Shown in pieces: positions 32,062 through 40,084 of a stretch of DNA of 64,000 bases. Made by a program: the position numbers and the translations under genes. Source of the DNA: Cryobacterium frigoriphilum (GTDB lineage: Bacteria > Actinomycetota > Actinomycetes > Actinomycetales > Microbacteriaceae); assembly GCF_004403305.1 (NCBI RefSeq), contig NZ_SOHE01000053.1, positions 186,001-250,000 on the forward strand. The letters run 5' to 3'. Positions within the stretch are counted from its first letter, which is position 1. Every line of letters starts with the position of its first letter. The notes beneath the pieces are model-generated. The model had not been told where the DNA came from, made no database searches, and saw only the letters and a program-made list of their open reading frames with translations.

Positions 32062-32874
32062 TCAGGCGGCGCAGGAACCCAGGGTGGTGAGTGACTGCGC
32101 GGTGAGCGTGAGCGTGCTGGACTCCAGCGTAATGCGCGCCCGCTCCGGCGTCACATCGACGCCGGTCATCGTGACGCCCTGTGGCAGATATTGCGCCACG
32201 CACACGGCAATCGGCTGCTGACCGAGCACGAGGTCGACGACACCGCTCACGTCGGCGCTGCCGAGGTCACTCGTCACCTCCGCGCTCGTGGGGGTGAAGA
32301 CGAGCGAGTCGCCGGCGGCCGACGGGGTGGCGGTCGCGGTGTAGCCCACCTCGAAGCCGGCGAGCGAGAGCGTGCCGCCGTAGGTCGCGTCACCGTCGCC
32401 GAGGGTCAGTTCGGTGCCGGCGGCGGTTCCGGCGCTCTGAATCAGAGAGTTGAGGGCCGCTTGGTCGAAGTCGAGGGTGGCCTCGACGTTGCCGATGTAC
32501 TTTGCGGTGTTGGTGGGGACATCCCGTGCCACGACGTGAACGGATGCCGGCACCCCGTCGGCCACGAGGTCCGGAGCCGTCAGCTCGATCTGGTCGAAGC
32601 TGCCGGCGATGAACTGGGCGATCACCGAGACGCCGCCGATGTCCACGGTCACGTCGCCGGTCACCGAGGCCGGCAGCGACTCGCTGATCTGCTTCTCGGC
32701 CTCGCCCTGGGCGAACGACCGGGCGCCGGCATCAACGAGAAAGAACGCGCCGACGAGCATCAGCAGCAGCACGCCGAAGATGATGAGACCACCGGTGCGA
32801 CCGCGGCCGCGCTTGCGGCGCGGTTCGCGGGCCGGTTCGGGGGTCGGGTCGGCGGCGGCGGGCTCGATCGTCAT
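32062..32874 (-). CDS. LmeA-like DUF2993 phospholipid-binding protein
   Basis: The 270-residue product has a charged Arg-rich N-terminus, one membrane helix (GLIIFGVLLLMLVGAFFLVDA, residues about 28-50) and an extracytoplasmic DUF2993 domain (SFAQGEAEKQISESLPASV..., VIAQFIAGSFDQIELTAPDLV). In mycobacteria the related LmeA binds phospholipids and helps mature lipomannan. It lies 14 bp after argS in the amino-acid operon; the two have no obvious functional tie. Confidence 0.85.
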   Translation of the reverse strand: MTIEPAAADPTPEPAREPRRKRGRGRTGGLIIFGVLLLMLVGAFFLVDAGARSFAQGEAEKQISESLPASVTGDVTVDIGGVSVIAQFIAGSFDQIELTAPDLVADGVPASVHVVARDVPTNTAKYIGNVEATLDFDQAALNSLIQSAGTAAGTELTLGDGDATYGGTLSLAGFEVGYTATATPSAAGDSLVFTPTSAEVTSDLGSADVSGVVDLVLGQQPIAVCVAQYLPQGVTMTGVDVTPERARITLESSTLTLTAQSLTTLGSCAA

Positions 32875-32888
32875 CAGTCGGGTCTTCC

Positions 32889-34559
32889 TTACATGCGTTC
32901 CGGCGCGGCGACGCCGAGCAGGCCGAGGCCATTGCGGATCACCTGACCGGTCGCGTCGTTGAGCCAGAGGCGGGTGCGGTGCAGATCGGTGACGGGTTCT
33001 TCGCCGAGCGGAATCACCCGGCAGTTGTCGTACCAGCGGTGGTAGTAGCCGGCGACCTCTTCGATGTAGCGGGCGATGCGGTGCGGCTCGCGCAGCTCGG
33101 CGGCCTGGGCGACGATGCGCGGGTATTCCTGCAGCACGCCGAGCAGCGCCGATTCGCTGTCGTGCACGAGCAGCTCCGGGGTGAAGGCGCTGCGGTCCAC
33201 TCCCGAGGCGGCCGCGTTGCGGGCCACGGCCGAGGTGCGGGCGTGGGCGTACTGCACGTAGAAGACGGGGTTTTCGTTGGTGTGCTTGCCGAGCAGGTCG
33301 AGGTCGATGTCGAGCTGCGAGTCGCTCGAGGAGCGCACGAGCGAGTAGCGGCCGGCGTCGACGCCCACGGCGTCGACGAGGTCATCGAGGGTCACGATGG
33401 TGCCGGCCCGCTTGGACATGCGCACGGGTTCGCCGTCTTTCAGCAGGTTGACCATCTGGCCGATCAGAATCTGCAGGTTGACGCCCGGCTCGTCGCCGAA
33501 GGCCTGGCACATCGCCATCATGCGGCCGATGTAGCCGTGGTGGTCGGCGCCGAGCATGATCAGGTTCTGGTCGAAGCCGCGCTCGCGCTTGTCGAGGTAG
33601 TAGCCGAGGTCGCCCGAGATGTAGGCCGGTTCGCCGTTCGAGCGAATGATGACCCGGTCGCGATCGTCGCCGAAGGTCGTGGTACGCAGCCAGATGGCGC
33701 CATCCGCTTCGAAGATGTGGCCGAGTTCGCGCAGGCGGTCGATGGCCCGGGTGACGGCACCGGACTCGTGCAGCGAGTCTTCGTGGAAATACACGTCGAA
33801 GTCGACGCCGAAGCCGTGCAGTTTCTCTTTGATCTCGGTGAACATGAGGTCGACGCCGATGGAGCGAAAGACTTCCTGCTGTTCGTCGCGCGGCAGGGCT
33901 GCGATGTCGCCGTCGTACTGGGCGACGACGGTCGCGGCGATGTCGCCGATGTACGCTCCGCCGTAGCCGTCGTCGGGGGTCGGTTCGCCGAGGTAGCTCG
34001 CGAGCACGCTGCGGGCGAAGCGGTCGATCTGCGATCCATGGTCGTTGAAGTAATACTCGCGGGTGACGGATGCGCCCTCGGCCTGCAGCACGCGGGCCAG
34101 GCTGTCGCCCACGGCCGCCCAGCGCACGCCGCCCATGTGGATCGGGCCGGTCGGGTTCGCGGAGACGAACTCGAGGTTGATCTTGATGCCGGCGTAGAGG
34201 GTGCCGGTGCCGTAGGCATCCGCTTTCTCGACGATCGTCTGCGCGAGCGCGCCGGCGGCGGCGGCCTCGAGGCGGATGTTGATGAATCCGGGGCCGGCGA
34301 CCTCGACGCTCGCGACGTCGGGCAGCGCTTCGAGGCCGGCGGCGAGTTCGGCGGCGATGTCGCGCGGTGAGGCGCCGAGAGGCTTGGCGATCTTGAGCGC
34401 AATGCTCGAGGCCCAGTCGCCGTGGTCGCGGTTGCGCGGACGGTCGAGCACCACGTCGGCAACGGTCAGACCGAGGACGGGTGCGTCGGCGTCGCGGCGT
34501 CGCTCGCTGACCTGGTTGACGAGGTCAAAAAGGGACTGGGAAAGTTCGGCAGGAGTCAC
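32889..34559 (-). CDS. argS: Arginyl-tRNA synthetase
   Basis: The 556-residue class I synthetase has the N-terminal Add-1 domain, the HIGH-type motif in [12 protein letters not shown], the KMSKS counterpart as VRMSKRAGT, and an anticodon-binding C-terminus ending [11 protein letters not shown]. It charges tRNA-Arg; one tRNA-Arg gene lies 725 bp away. The GTG at 34559 is preferred because a TAGGAT -10 sits eight bases upstream and the residues match family starts ([13 protein letters not shown]). Confidence 0.97.
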   Translation of the reverse strand: MTPAELSQSLFDLVNQVSERRRDADAPVLGLTVADVVLDRPRNRDHGDWASSIALKIAKPLGASPRDIAAELAAGLEALPDVASVEVAGPGFINIRLEAAAAGALAQTIVEKADAYGTGTLYAGIKINLEFVSANPTGPIHMGGVRWAAVGDSLARVLQAEGASVTREYYFNDHGSQIDRFARSVLASYLGEPTPDDGYGGAYIGDIAATVVAQYDGDIAALPRDEQQEVFRSIGVDLMFTEIKEKLHGFGVDFDVYFHEDSLHESGAVTRAIDRLRELGHIFEADGAIWLRTTTFGDDRDRVIIRSNGEPAYISGDLGYYLDKRERGFDQNLIMLGADHHGYIGRMMAMCQAFGDEPGVNLQILIGQMVNLLKDGEPVRMSKRAGTIVTLDDLVDAVGVDAGRYSLVRSSSDSQLDIDLDLLGKHTNENPVFYVQYAHARTSAVARNAAASGVDRSAFTPELLVHDSESALLGVLQEYPRIVAQAAELREPHRIARYIEEVAGYYHRWYDNCRVIPLGEEPVTDLHRTRLWLNDATGQVIRNGLGLLGVAAPERM

Positions 34560-34567
34560 GTAGCACG

Positions 34568-34573
34568 ATCCTA
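34568..34573 (-). promoter_or_regulatory. -10 element of leaderless argS
   Basis: TAGGAT on the minus strand is followed by eight bases and the GTG at 34559. It is only 18 bp from the opposing -10 element of the lipoprotein gene. Confidence 0.5.
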
Positions 34574-34591
34574 CCGGCCACCCCCTGTTGG

Positions 34592-34597
34592 TAGGGT
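34592..34597 (+). promoter_or_regulatory. -10 element of leaderless lipoprotein gene
   Basis: TAGGGT is followed by CAAAGC and the GTG at 34604. The two start codons of this divergent pair are only 44 bp apart, so each promoter's upstream region overlaps the other. Confidence 0.5.
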
Positions 34598-34603
34598 CAA
34601 AGC

Positions 34604-35260
34604 GTGACTCACTTCCGCGTCTTCCCCGCCCCTGCCCGTGCTCCTCGGCTGCGTTCCGGCCTCGTTCTGGCCGGCGGGGCCGTCGCGCTGCTCGCGCTCG
34701 TCGGCTGCTCGGCCGATTCCGACCCCGCCGCATCCGAGTCGCCGTCGTCGACGTCGTCGGCCCAGGCGACGGATGCTCCCGCCGAGTCGGCTGCGCCGTC
34801 TGCGACCCCCTCCCCCACGGCAACCCCGGCCGGGACCACCGTCGCCCTCGAGTGCGACGAGGCACTCACCCCCGACGACGTGTACGCGTTCAACTCGAAC
34901 TACGGCACCGCCCCCGATTACTCACCCGAGGCCGGCAGCGACGCCGCGACCGCCGTGGAATACGACGGTCTCGCCTGCGGAATCATGAACCAATCAAGTG
35001 GTGACATCATTTCGATCGGCATCGCCGCGCCGAACGAGGTGCTGCGCAACCAGATGTACGACGCCGCCGTGGCGCAGAGCCAGCCGGTACCGACCTACGG
35101 CGACGCTCCGGCCGTTGAGGGCTTCTTCGCCTCGATCGACGGCGTCGGCGAGGCGCAAATCTTCACCGACACCTACTGGGTCACGATGCAGTCGGTCGAC
35201 TTCTTCGAGCCCGGCGATACTCAAGGCCTGATGGCCGCGGTGATCTCACACCTGCCCTAA
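34604..35260 (+). CDS. Putative secreted lipoprotein
   Basis: The 218-residue product has a lipoprotein signal peptide with lipobox LVGC at about residues 33-36, then a Ser/Ala/Pro/Thr-rich linker (about 37-80) and a globular domain of about 140 residues that I do not recognise. Two Cys remain in the mature domain ([16 protein letters not shown]) and could form a disulfide. It should be anchored on the outer face of the membrane. No function can be given. Confidence 0.85.
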   Translation: MTHFRVFPAPARAPRLRSGLVLAGGAVALLALVGCSADSDPAASESPSSTSSAQATDAPAESAAPSATPSPTATPAGTTVALECDEALTPDDVYAFNSNYGTAPDYSPEAGSDAATAVEYDGLACGIMNQSSGDIISIGIAAPNEVLRNQMYDAAVAQSQPVPTYGDAPAVEGFFASIDGVGEAQIFTDTYWVTMQSVDFFEPGDTQGLMAAVISHLP

Positions 35261-35284
35261 GCTGGTATCGTTGTAACTTCCCTG

Positions 35285-35356
35285 GCCCCCATAGCTCAGG
35301 GGATAGAGCACTGCCCTCCGGAGGCAGGGGCGGCAGTTCGAATCTGCCTGGGGGCA
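35285..35356 (+). tRNA. tRNA-Arg (anticodon CCG)
   Basis: The 72-nt cloverleaf is complete. The acceptor GCCCCCA pairs with TGGGGGC, and the D arm is GCTC/GAGC. The anticodon stem CTGCC/GGCAG encloses loop CTCCGGA with anticodon CCG, and the T arm is GGCAG/CTGCC around TTCGAAT. CCA is not encoded. Genes after it are accessory in character. Confidence 0.96.
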
Positions 35357-35419
35357 CACTATTTCCGCCGCAGAACTCCTGATCAGAGCAACATTTAGCA
35401 CTTGAGCGGACCGGAACTT

Positions 35420-36340
35420 TCAGTCTCGCGACCAGGGCGTGCCCACACTTGATTTGCGCTCGCCGATCGGAGCTATTCTCGAAAGACTCCACTCGGCGAT
35501 CACTGAAACGGCTGTCGCAAACGCGTCATTGCCGGGTCTGTTGAGAAATGCGTGCCGAGTGCCCAGCAGAACGTGGTGCTGCACGTCGACGCCATGACCA
35601 GAGAGTTCTGCGGCAAATGTGTCACCGGATGCGCGCATATTGTCCTTCTCCGCGTTGATGGAGAGAGTCCTTGGAAACTGATGCACATCGTGGCCGCCAG
35701 GGAAGGCGAGCCTGTTGGCAAGTTCGGCCTGCGAACCGGCATAGTTGCGGTTCATCGCGTTCAGCGCCCACACGGAGTGAGTGATCCGGCGGTGACCCGT
35801 CGCCCGTTGCTGAACATCTTCTGTTCGGCGGTGCACTGCGTGGAAGAACCCATAGGTGAGAACGACACCGACGGGAGGCAGCCCTTCATCGATCGCGCCG
35901 AGCGTTGCTGCTGCGGCGAGACACGCTCCGGCGCTTGCACCTCCCAGGATCACTCCGCGTGGCGACTGAGCGCGCACAATGCGGTACGCGGCGAGCACAT
36001 CATCGAGTGGCACCGGGAAGCGCCCCCTGGGGATGCCTGCGCGTGTTTTCATCCAGCTCGCGCCCGGAGGCGGGGCGAGTCGGTAGCCCACTGTCGCGAC
36101 AGACAACCCGTGTTGGGCAAGTGACTCTGCGACGGCATGCGCTTCGGGTTGATCGAGACTGCCTCTGAAAAAGCCTCCTCCATGAAGCCACAGCACGGTG
36201 GGCCCGCGCGTCGATCGGTCGATTGGTGAAGGTCCATACCACCGAACCGGGACCAGACGGTGAGGAGTGATCTCAGTCGCGGTGACCGTCCGAGTGGGTC
36301 TAGGCGACCGCAACGTCACGTGCCTCGGAGGTGTTGGCAT
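35420..36340 (-). CDS. HSL-family alpha/beta hydrolase
   Basis: The product is about 306 residues with the hormone-sensitive-lipase oxyanion motif HGGGFF and nucleophile elbow GGASAGA. An Asp candidate lies in SINAEKDNMR and the His in LLGTRHAFLNRP. It is likely a soluble esterase or lipase of unknown substrate. The start is uncertain: ATG at 36340 overlaps the upstream gene by 41 bp, ATG at 36403 by 104 bp, and neither has a good ribosome site. Its codon use looks less G+C-biased than the housekeeping genes to the left. Confidence 0.85.
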   Translation of the reverse strand: MPTPPRHVTLRSPRPTRTVTATEITPHRLVPVRWYGPSPIDRSTRGPTVLWLHGGGFFRGSLDQPEAHAVAESLAQHGLSVATVGYRLAPPPGASWMKTRAGIPRGRFPVPLDDVLAAYRIVRAQSPRGVILGGASAGACLAAAATLGAIDEGLPPVGVVLTYGFFHAVHRRTEDVQQRATGHRRITHSVWALNAMNRNYAGSQAELANRLAFPGGHDVHQFPRTLSINAEKDNMRASGDTFAAELSGHGVDVQHHVLLGTRHAFLNRPGNDAFATAVSVIAEWSLSRIAPIGERKSSVGTPWSRD

Positions 36341-37436
36341 TGTGAATCTTGGGGGCCCATCCTGAGAGTACGGCTGCAGTCGCCAGAGCGAATTGACCGA
36401 CATACGGCAGGACGGCAGAAACGATCGACGTATTGGCGCCGGTCGTCCTGAAGGTGTCAGCTATCGACATCCCAATACTGAACCCCGCAAAGAAGCGGAA
36501 GAAGACTGCGCCGCCGATGATGGCCAGCAACAAGATCGACACTCGTCTCGGTGTCATCCATGTCTGACTCCGTCGAGCCGCGCGGAATACAACAGCCGCC
36601 GCTAAACCGCCCCAGAGCGCCGCCCACAGCGTCACCTGCACCAGCGCCGTCGATTGGCTGAACTGATCGACTTCACTCATCTGCGCGTAGATGGCGTGGA
36701 GACTCAGCCCCGGCACTTGTGTCTGCGGGTTCCACACCAGGAGGTCGACCGCGCCAATGACGAGAATCAGGGCAACAACAACAGCCCCCAGCATTGCGGC
36801 GGGGAGCCGTACCGACCAGCTCGCTACCCGCCGTTCCAGTGACAGCGGGGACGGCCCGGTGACCACAGCGAGTCCGGCAGCGAACCCGAATGCTGACAGG
36901 ACAATGCCGGCCAGCAGCACAGTCCAGTGGGGATCGAAGGTAACGGCAAGAGCGATTGTGATCGGGCCCGTCATGGCAGCTGCCGCGGCCGTTCTGGCAA
37001 GTGTTGTTCGAGCCATGATCGCAGCCCGGCCGAAGTACAGCACGCCGACCAAGATCGCCAGCATCGCAAGGCGAAGGCTGATCCACGCAACCGTGTTGAG
37101 TGCGTCAAGCGCCTGCGGGGAGGTGCTGGGCCCTTCCGGCAGGATTCCACCATTAGTAAGCCACGCCCCTGCGAGAACAACCGCCGCAGCAGCGAAGAGA
37201 CCGAGCCCGCGGCGCGCGAGACGGCGCGGCACTGCGCCGCGCGGCTCATCAGTGTTCGCGGGCAGGTCGCGGTCAATCGTCACGGTAAGCGCTGCGGCAC
37301 CGCGAACGATGTCGCGCCGCCGGAGGCCGGCATCTGCCGCGGCAAAGGAATCTGCCCGCCATTCCTCCAGATAGCGGGCGCGGACGGCGCGCGGCAGCAT
37401 CAGCGCAAGGACACGAAGAATCACATCGTTATTCAT
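36300..37436 (-). CDS. Multi-pass membrane protein paired with PadR
   Basis: The 378-residue product begins with a soluble helical segment (LPRAVRARYLEEWRADSFAAADAGLRRRDIVRGAAAL) resembling the permease-prefix region that often follows PadR regulators. About seven or eight membrane helices follow (residues 80-370). I recognise no transport or enzymatic motif. Its ATG overlaps the PadR stop (TGATG), so it is almost certainly the regulator's cognate target. Confidence 0.8.
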   Translation of the reverse strand: MNNDVILRVLALMLPRAVRARYLEEWRADSFAAADAGLRRRDIVRGAAALTVTIDRDLPANTDEPRGAVPRRLARRGLGLFAAAAVVLAGAWLTNGGILPEGPSTSPQALDALNTVAWISLRLAMLAILVGVLYFGRAAIMARTTLARTAAAAAMTGPITIALAVTFDPHWTVLLAGIVLSAFGFAAGLAVVTGPSPLSLERRVASWSVRLPAAMLGAVVVALILVIGAVDLLVWNPQTQVPGLSLHAIYAQMSEVDQFSQSTALVQVTLWAALWGGLAAAVVFRAARRSQTWMTPRRVSILLLAIIGGAVFFRFFAGFSIGMSIADTFRTTGANTSIVSAVLPYVGQFALATAAVLSGWAPKIHNANTSEARDVAVA

Positions 37437-37774
37437 CAGGAGGCACCAGCCGCGATCCCGTTGGGAGCAGCGACGACGCGGGCTACCCGTGCCCGACTTC
37501 GCGATTCAGCCGTGGCCACGATTTCCCTGGCCGCTGCCGCTCCGTCCGAAGTCAGCTCGTACAGGCGTCGGCGGGGGCCGGTCCGTTCGGAATCGTCCTC
37601 CCACTCCGACGTCACCCAGCCTGATCCTTCCAGGCGCTCCAAAATGGGATACACGCTGCCTGCAGGGCGACTCGTCTGTTTCACGACGAGCAGCCCCCAG
37701 ATGGGAGCCTCGCCATTGAGCAACGCGTTCAGCACATCGACGGTGGCCGGAGTAACACGGCTGAGAGGAACCAT
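37436..37774 (-). CDS. PadR-family transcriptional regulator
   Basis: The 112-residue product is a winged-helix PadR protein: VTPATVDVLNALL, GLLVVKQTSRPAGSVYPILERLEGSGWVTSEWED, then GPRRRLYELTSDG. The C-terminal helix needed for dimerisation is short. It is the first gene of a two-gene unit with the membrane protein. An AT-rich dyad 10 bp upstream is its probable operator. Confidence 0.92.
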   Translation of the reverse strand: MVPLSRVTPATVDVLNALLNGEAPIWGLLVVKQTSRPAGSVYPILERLEGSGWVTSEWEDDSERTGPRRRLYELTSDGAAAAREIVATAESRSRARVARVVAAPNGIAAGAS

Positions 37775-37783
37775 GGCCTGACA

Positions 37784-37807
37784 CTATCACTACATATATA
37801 GAGATAG
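37784..37807. promoter_or_regulatory. Candidate PadR operator
   Basis: CTATC at 37784 and GATAG ending at 37807 are the outer arms of a 24-bp dyad with only two mismatched pairs and an ATAT core. It stands out from its high-G+C surroundings. A TAGTGT -10 overlaps its proximal end, six bases before the PadR ATG, so binding would block transcription. Confidence 0.65.
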
Positions 37808-37875
37808 AGGTCACCGCCCAGCGCCACCGAGACACAAACCCCGCGCCGCGAGGTTCAGCCTCGGGACGGGGTACT

Positions 37876-38328
37876 TCAGGCCAAGGGCGTACGGTTCGTC
37901 AGGCCGGCCGCGATCGCGGTAGCAGTTTCTCGCCACGAGGTCAGCTCGGCGATGGCGAGGTGCGACTATCCTGTAGCGAACGACGCTCGAGCAGCGTTGA
38001 CGAGATTCTGAGCACACTGTGCCTGATCCCTCGGCGATAACGCCAGCATCCACTGGAATCGGTCGGCCATTCTCGATGCGAGCGTGCCCTCGTCATCGAG
38101 GGTGACAGTGATGAGGTCTGCTGCGAACTGCAGAAGTGCAGCCCGGGCGTCGGCCTCGCGCTGCGACGTCAGCACCAGCGGCTCACCGTCGCGACGCGTG
38201 ATCTGCACAGTGTGATCCTCAGCCTCGGCGAACACGTCGGCCGAGTGCTTACTCAGGTCCGATGAGCGCCGAGTCGTGGTGCGAGGGTCGTTGATCAGAG
38301 TCAGGCCAGCATCGTGATCGGAATGCAT
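37876..38328 (-). pseudogene. Phd/YefM-like antitoxin, interrupted by in-frame TAG
   Basis: From ATG 38328 the frame reads a prevent-host-death type sequence (TTTRRSSDLSKHSADVFAEAEDHTVQITRRDGEPLVLTS) for 120 residues, then meets TAG at 37968-37966. The same frame continues without interruption for 29 codons (SHLAIAELTSWRETATAIAAGL...) to TGA at 37876. The post-stop part is protein-like and looks like the C-terminal helix of such antitoxins. A single CAG-to-TAG change would explain this. The DNA-binding half is intact, so a truncated 120-residue protein may still work. No toxin gene is visible beside it. Confidence 0.7.
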
Positions 38329-38343
38329 TCGGAAGTCCAGGCA

Positions 38344-38391
38344 CTATCGACGCTTCGTGGCCGTCACCTCCGTTACCTTGTAAGTGGGCAT
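38344..38391 (-). other. 15-codon frame upstream of antitoxin
   Basis: ATG CCC ACT opens a short frame encoding MPTYKVTEVTATKRR and a TAG stop. It overlaps a GGAGGT sequence and ends 16 bp before the antitoxin ATG. It could be a leader peptide or a remnant of a lost gene start. Confidence 0.25.
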
Positions 38392-38409
38392 TCGAGGGTC
38401 CGGCGCAAG

Positions 38410-38613
38410 TACCGCGCTGCGGCGGAGCTACCGCGTATCGGCACCCAACTGGCCCCGCAGATAGCCCTCGGCCGAGCAACGCGGTACTAACGCCGCTGCG
38501 CGGTAGGCGCGCCTACCGCGCAGCGGCGTTAGTACCGCGCAGCTCACCTAGCCTTCATATACCCGGCGGCGAAACTACCGCGAAGCGGCGTTAGTACCGC
38601 GCAGCGGCGGCAT
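38410..38613. repeat. Cluster of 19-bp repeats, unit TACCGCGCAGCGGCGTTAG
   Basis: Head-to-tail pairs start at 38410/38429, 38514/38533 and 38576/38595. An inverted copy lies at 38487-38505. Units are 19 bp and always in pairs, with variable last bases. The cluster fills the gap between the antitoxin remnant and dinB and has no coding potential I trust. Confidence 0.85.
38480..38539. repeat. Perfect 60-bp palindrome
   Basis: Bases 38480-38509 are the exact reverse complement of 38510-38539, with no spacer; the centre is GGCGCGCC at 38506-38513. Symmetry breaks immediately outside. It contains one direct and one inverted copy of the 19-bp unit plus part of a second. Confidence 0.95.
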
Positions 38614-38628
38614 GTGGCGAGCACTGTG

Positions 38629-39702
38629 TCACCAACCGCCGCGCGTCGGCGTGTGTCCGGTGCGGGCATCGTCAGGCATGGGCATTTCGGCCCGAACGCC
38701 CAGGAGCCGGATCGGGCGATTCGCCTCGATGTCAGCGGCGAGGTCCAGGACCCGGGCAAGGACTTCGTTCGGGTCGGATGTCTGGGGAATCTTGTGCGCG
38801 CGGGTCGTCGTGTCGAAGGGTGCGTACCGAACCTTGAGGGTCAGCCCGATGACTGGCCGCCCCTCGGCCAGAACGTCGTCGAGCACAGCCGCGGTCAGTT
38901 CCCGCACCGCGGCATCCACTTGGGCGGGGTTCGTCAGGTCACGCTGAAAAGTGGTCTCTCGGCTGTGCCCGCGGGCAATCCAGGGGGTGGCGTCCACAAC
39001 GCTGGCGCCGTCTCCACGCCCAAGCTGGGCGTACCACGGACCCATTTTCGGGCCGAACTCCGGCACCAGATATTGGGGGTCTGACGCGGCAAGCTCAGCA
39101 ACCGTGGTGATGCCGAGTGTGGCCAGCCGGGCCGACACCTTGGCGCCGACGCCCCACAGATCCGTGGTTGGCAGGCTGCCCATGACTTCGAGCCAGTTGT
39201 CGACCGTGAGGCGGAATACGCCGGCCGGTTTGCCGAAGCCCGTGGCCACCTTGGCGCGCAGGAGCGTGTCCCCGATCCCCACGCTGCAGTGCAGTCGAGT
39301 TCGCTGCAGAACGGCGGCCTGCACCTCCCGGGCGTAAGCTTCCGGATTCCCGGTAACAACGCCCATAAAGGCTTCATCCCACCCCAGCACCTGCACGGTG
39401 GCGCCGGGCTGCGCGCGCAGGGTCGCCATCACCGTGTCCGAGGCTTCGAGGTACGCTTCGCGATCGACGGGCAGGATCACCGCGTCGGGCACCTTGCGGG
39501 CCGCGATCCGCAGGGGCATTCCGGATCCAACACCGAACGCCCGGGCTTCGTAGGAGGCAGTAGACACCACGGCGCGTTCAGTGGGATCACCCCGACCGCC
39601 GACAATAACCGGCTTTCCGGCAAGCTCCGGTCTTCGGAGCACTTCGACTGCAGCGATGAACTGGTCGAGGTCGACGTGCAGCACCCACCGAAATACACTC
39701 AC
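38629..39702 (-). CDS. Y-family DNA polymerase, DinB2-like
   Basis: The 357-residue product is a translesion polymerase of the Pol IV group. The metal-binding acids are present in HVDLDQFIAAVE and GWDEAFMGV, followed by SVGIGDTLLRAKVATGFGKPAGV and the helix-hairpin-helix LWGVGAKVSARLATLGI. The usual FF after the first acids is FI, so the steric-gate aromatic is replaced by Ile. M. smegmatis DinB2, which has a small aliphatic residue there, inserts ribonucleotides. GTG at 39702 gives the family start VFRWVLHVDLDQF. No beta-clamp motif is obvious at the C-terminus. Confidence 0.9.
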   Translation of the reverse strand: MSVFRWVLHVDLDQFIAAVEVLRRPELAGKPVIVGGRGDPTERAVVSTASYEARAFGVGSGMPLRIAARKVPDAVILPVDREAYLEASDTVMATLRAQPGATVQVLGWDEAFMGVVTGNPEAYAREVQAAVLQRTRLHCSVGIGDTLLRAKVATGFGKPAGVFRLTVDNWLEVMGSLPTTDLWGVGAKVSARLATLGITTVAELAASDPQYLVPEFGPKMGPWYAQLGRGDGASVVDATPWIARGHSRETTFQRDLTNPAQVDAAVRELTAAVLDDVLAEGRPVIGLTLKVRYAPFDTTTRAHKIPQTSDPNEVLARVLDLAADIEANRPIRLLGVRAEMPMPDDARTGHTPTRGGW

Positions 39703-40084
39703 GGCATCAGTGTGCCCTGATCGTCCCGGCCAGGCTTCAGAATTTGCGAATTGGCCACTGACCCTGGCTGAATCGGGTGTGATGAGTTTCGTGTGGTCAG
39801 TCCCGAAGCCGGCCTGCGTCTGGCCGGCCGCGGGGATCACGACCGGGCCGATGCCCAGTCGCTCGCGAGCGCCGCCCAGAACAGCGGCCCCTCGGCGAAC
39901 CGAACGCTCGTGCCGGCGGCAGTCACGGTTTCCGTGATCGACGTGATCGCCAACCAGCTCGGTCCACAGGTCAGCGACCCGGCCCGCGCGGCATAGGTGC
40001 TTGCCATCGTCTACAGCTGCCGCAGACGGATGCCGCCACTCCCCCTCAGCCGGTGCAGGATTTCTATCTTCATGAGACGTCCGT
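39703..40084. other. Intergenic stretch without a recognised gene
   Basis: This 382-bp gap lies between dinB and the HAD hydrolase gene, both read leftward. A 67-codon plus-strand frame (39793-39996) is present but has no ribosome site and no family resemblance. No terminator or repeat was found. Confidence 0.5.

Noticed and set aside
37811..38053. 80-codon minus-strand frame considered as a toxin partner of the antitoxin
   Set aside because: It overlaps the antitoxin in another frame, is Arg-rich and unlike any toxin family; the antitoxin frame itself explains the conserved part.
38410..38613. CRISPR array
   Set aside because: Repeats are 19 bp, arranged in adjoining pairs without uniform unique spacers, and no cas gene is present.
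39793..39996. 67-codon plus-strand frame between dinB and the HAD gene
   Set aside because: No Shine-Dalgarno or leaderless promoter and no recognisable family.
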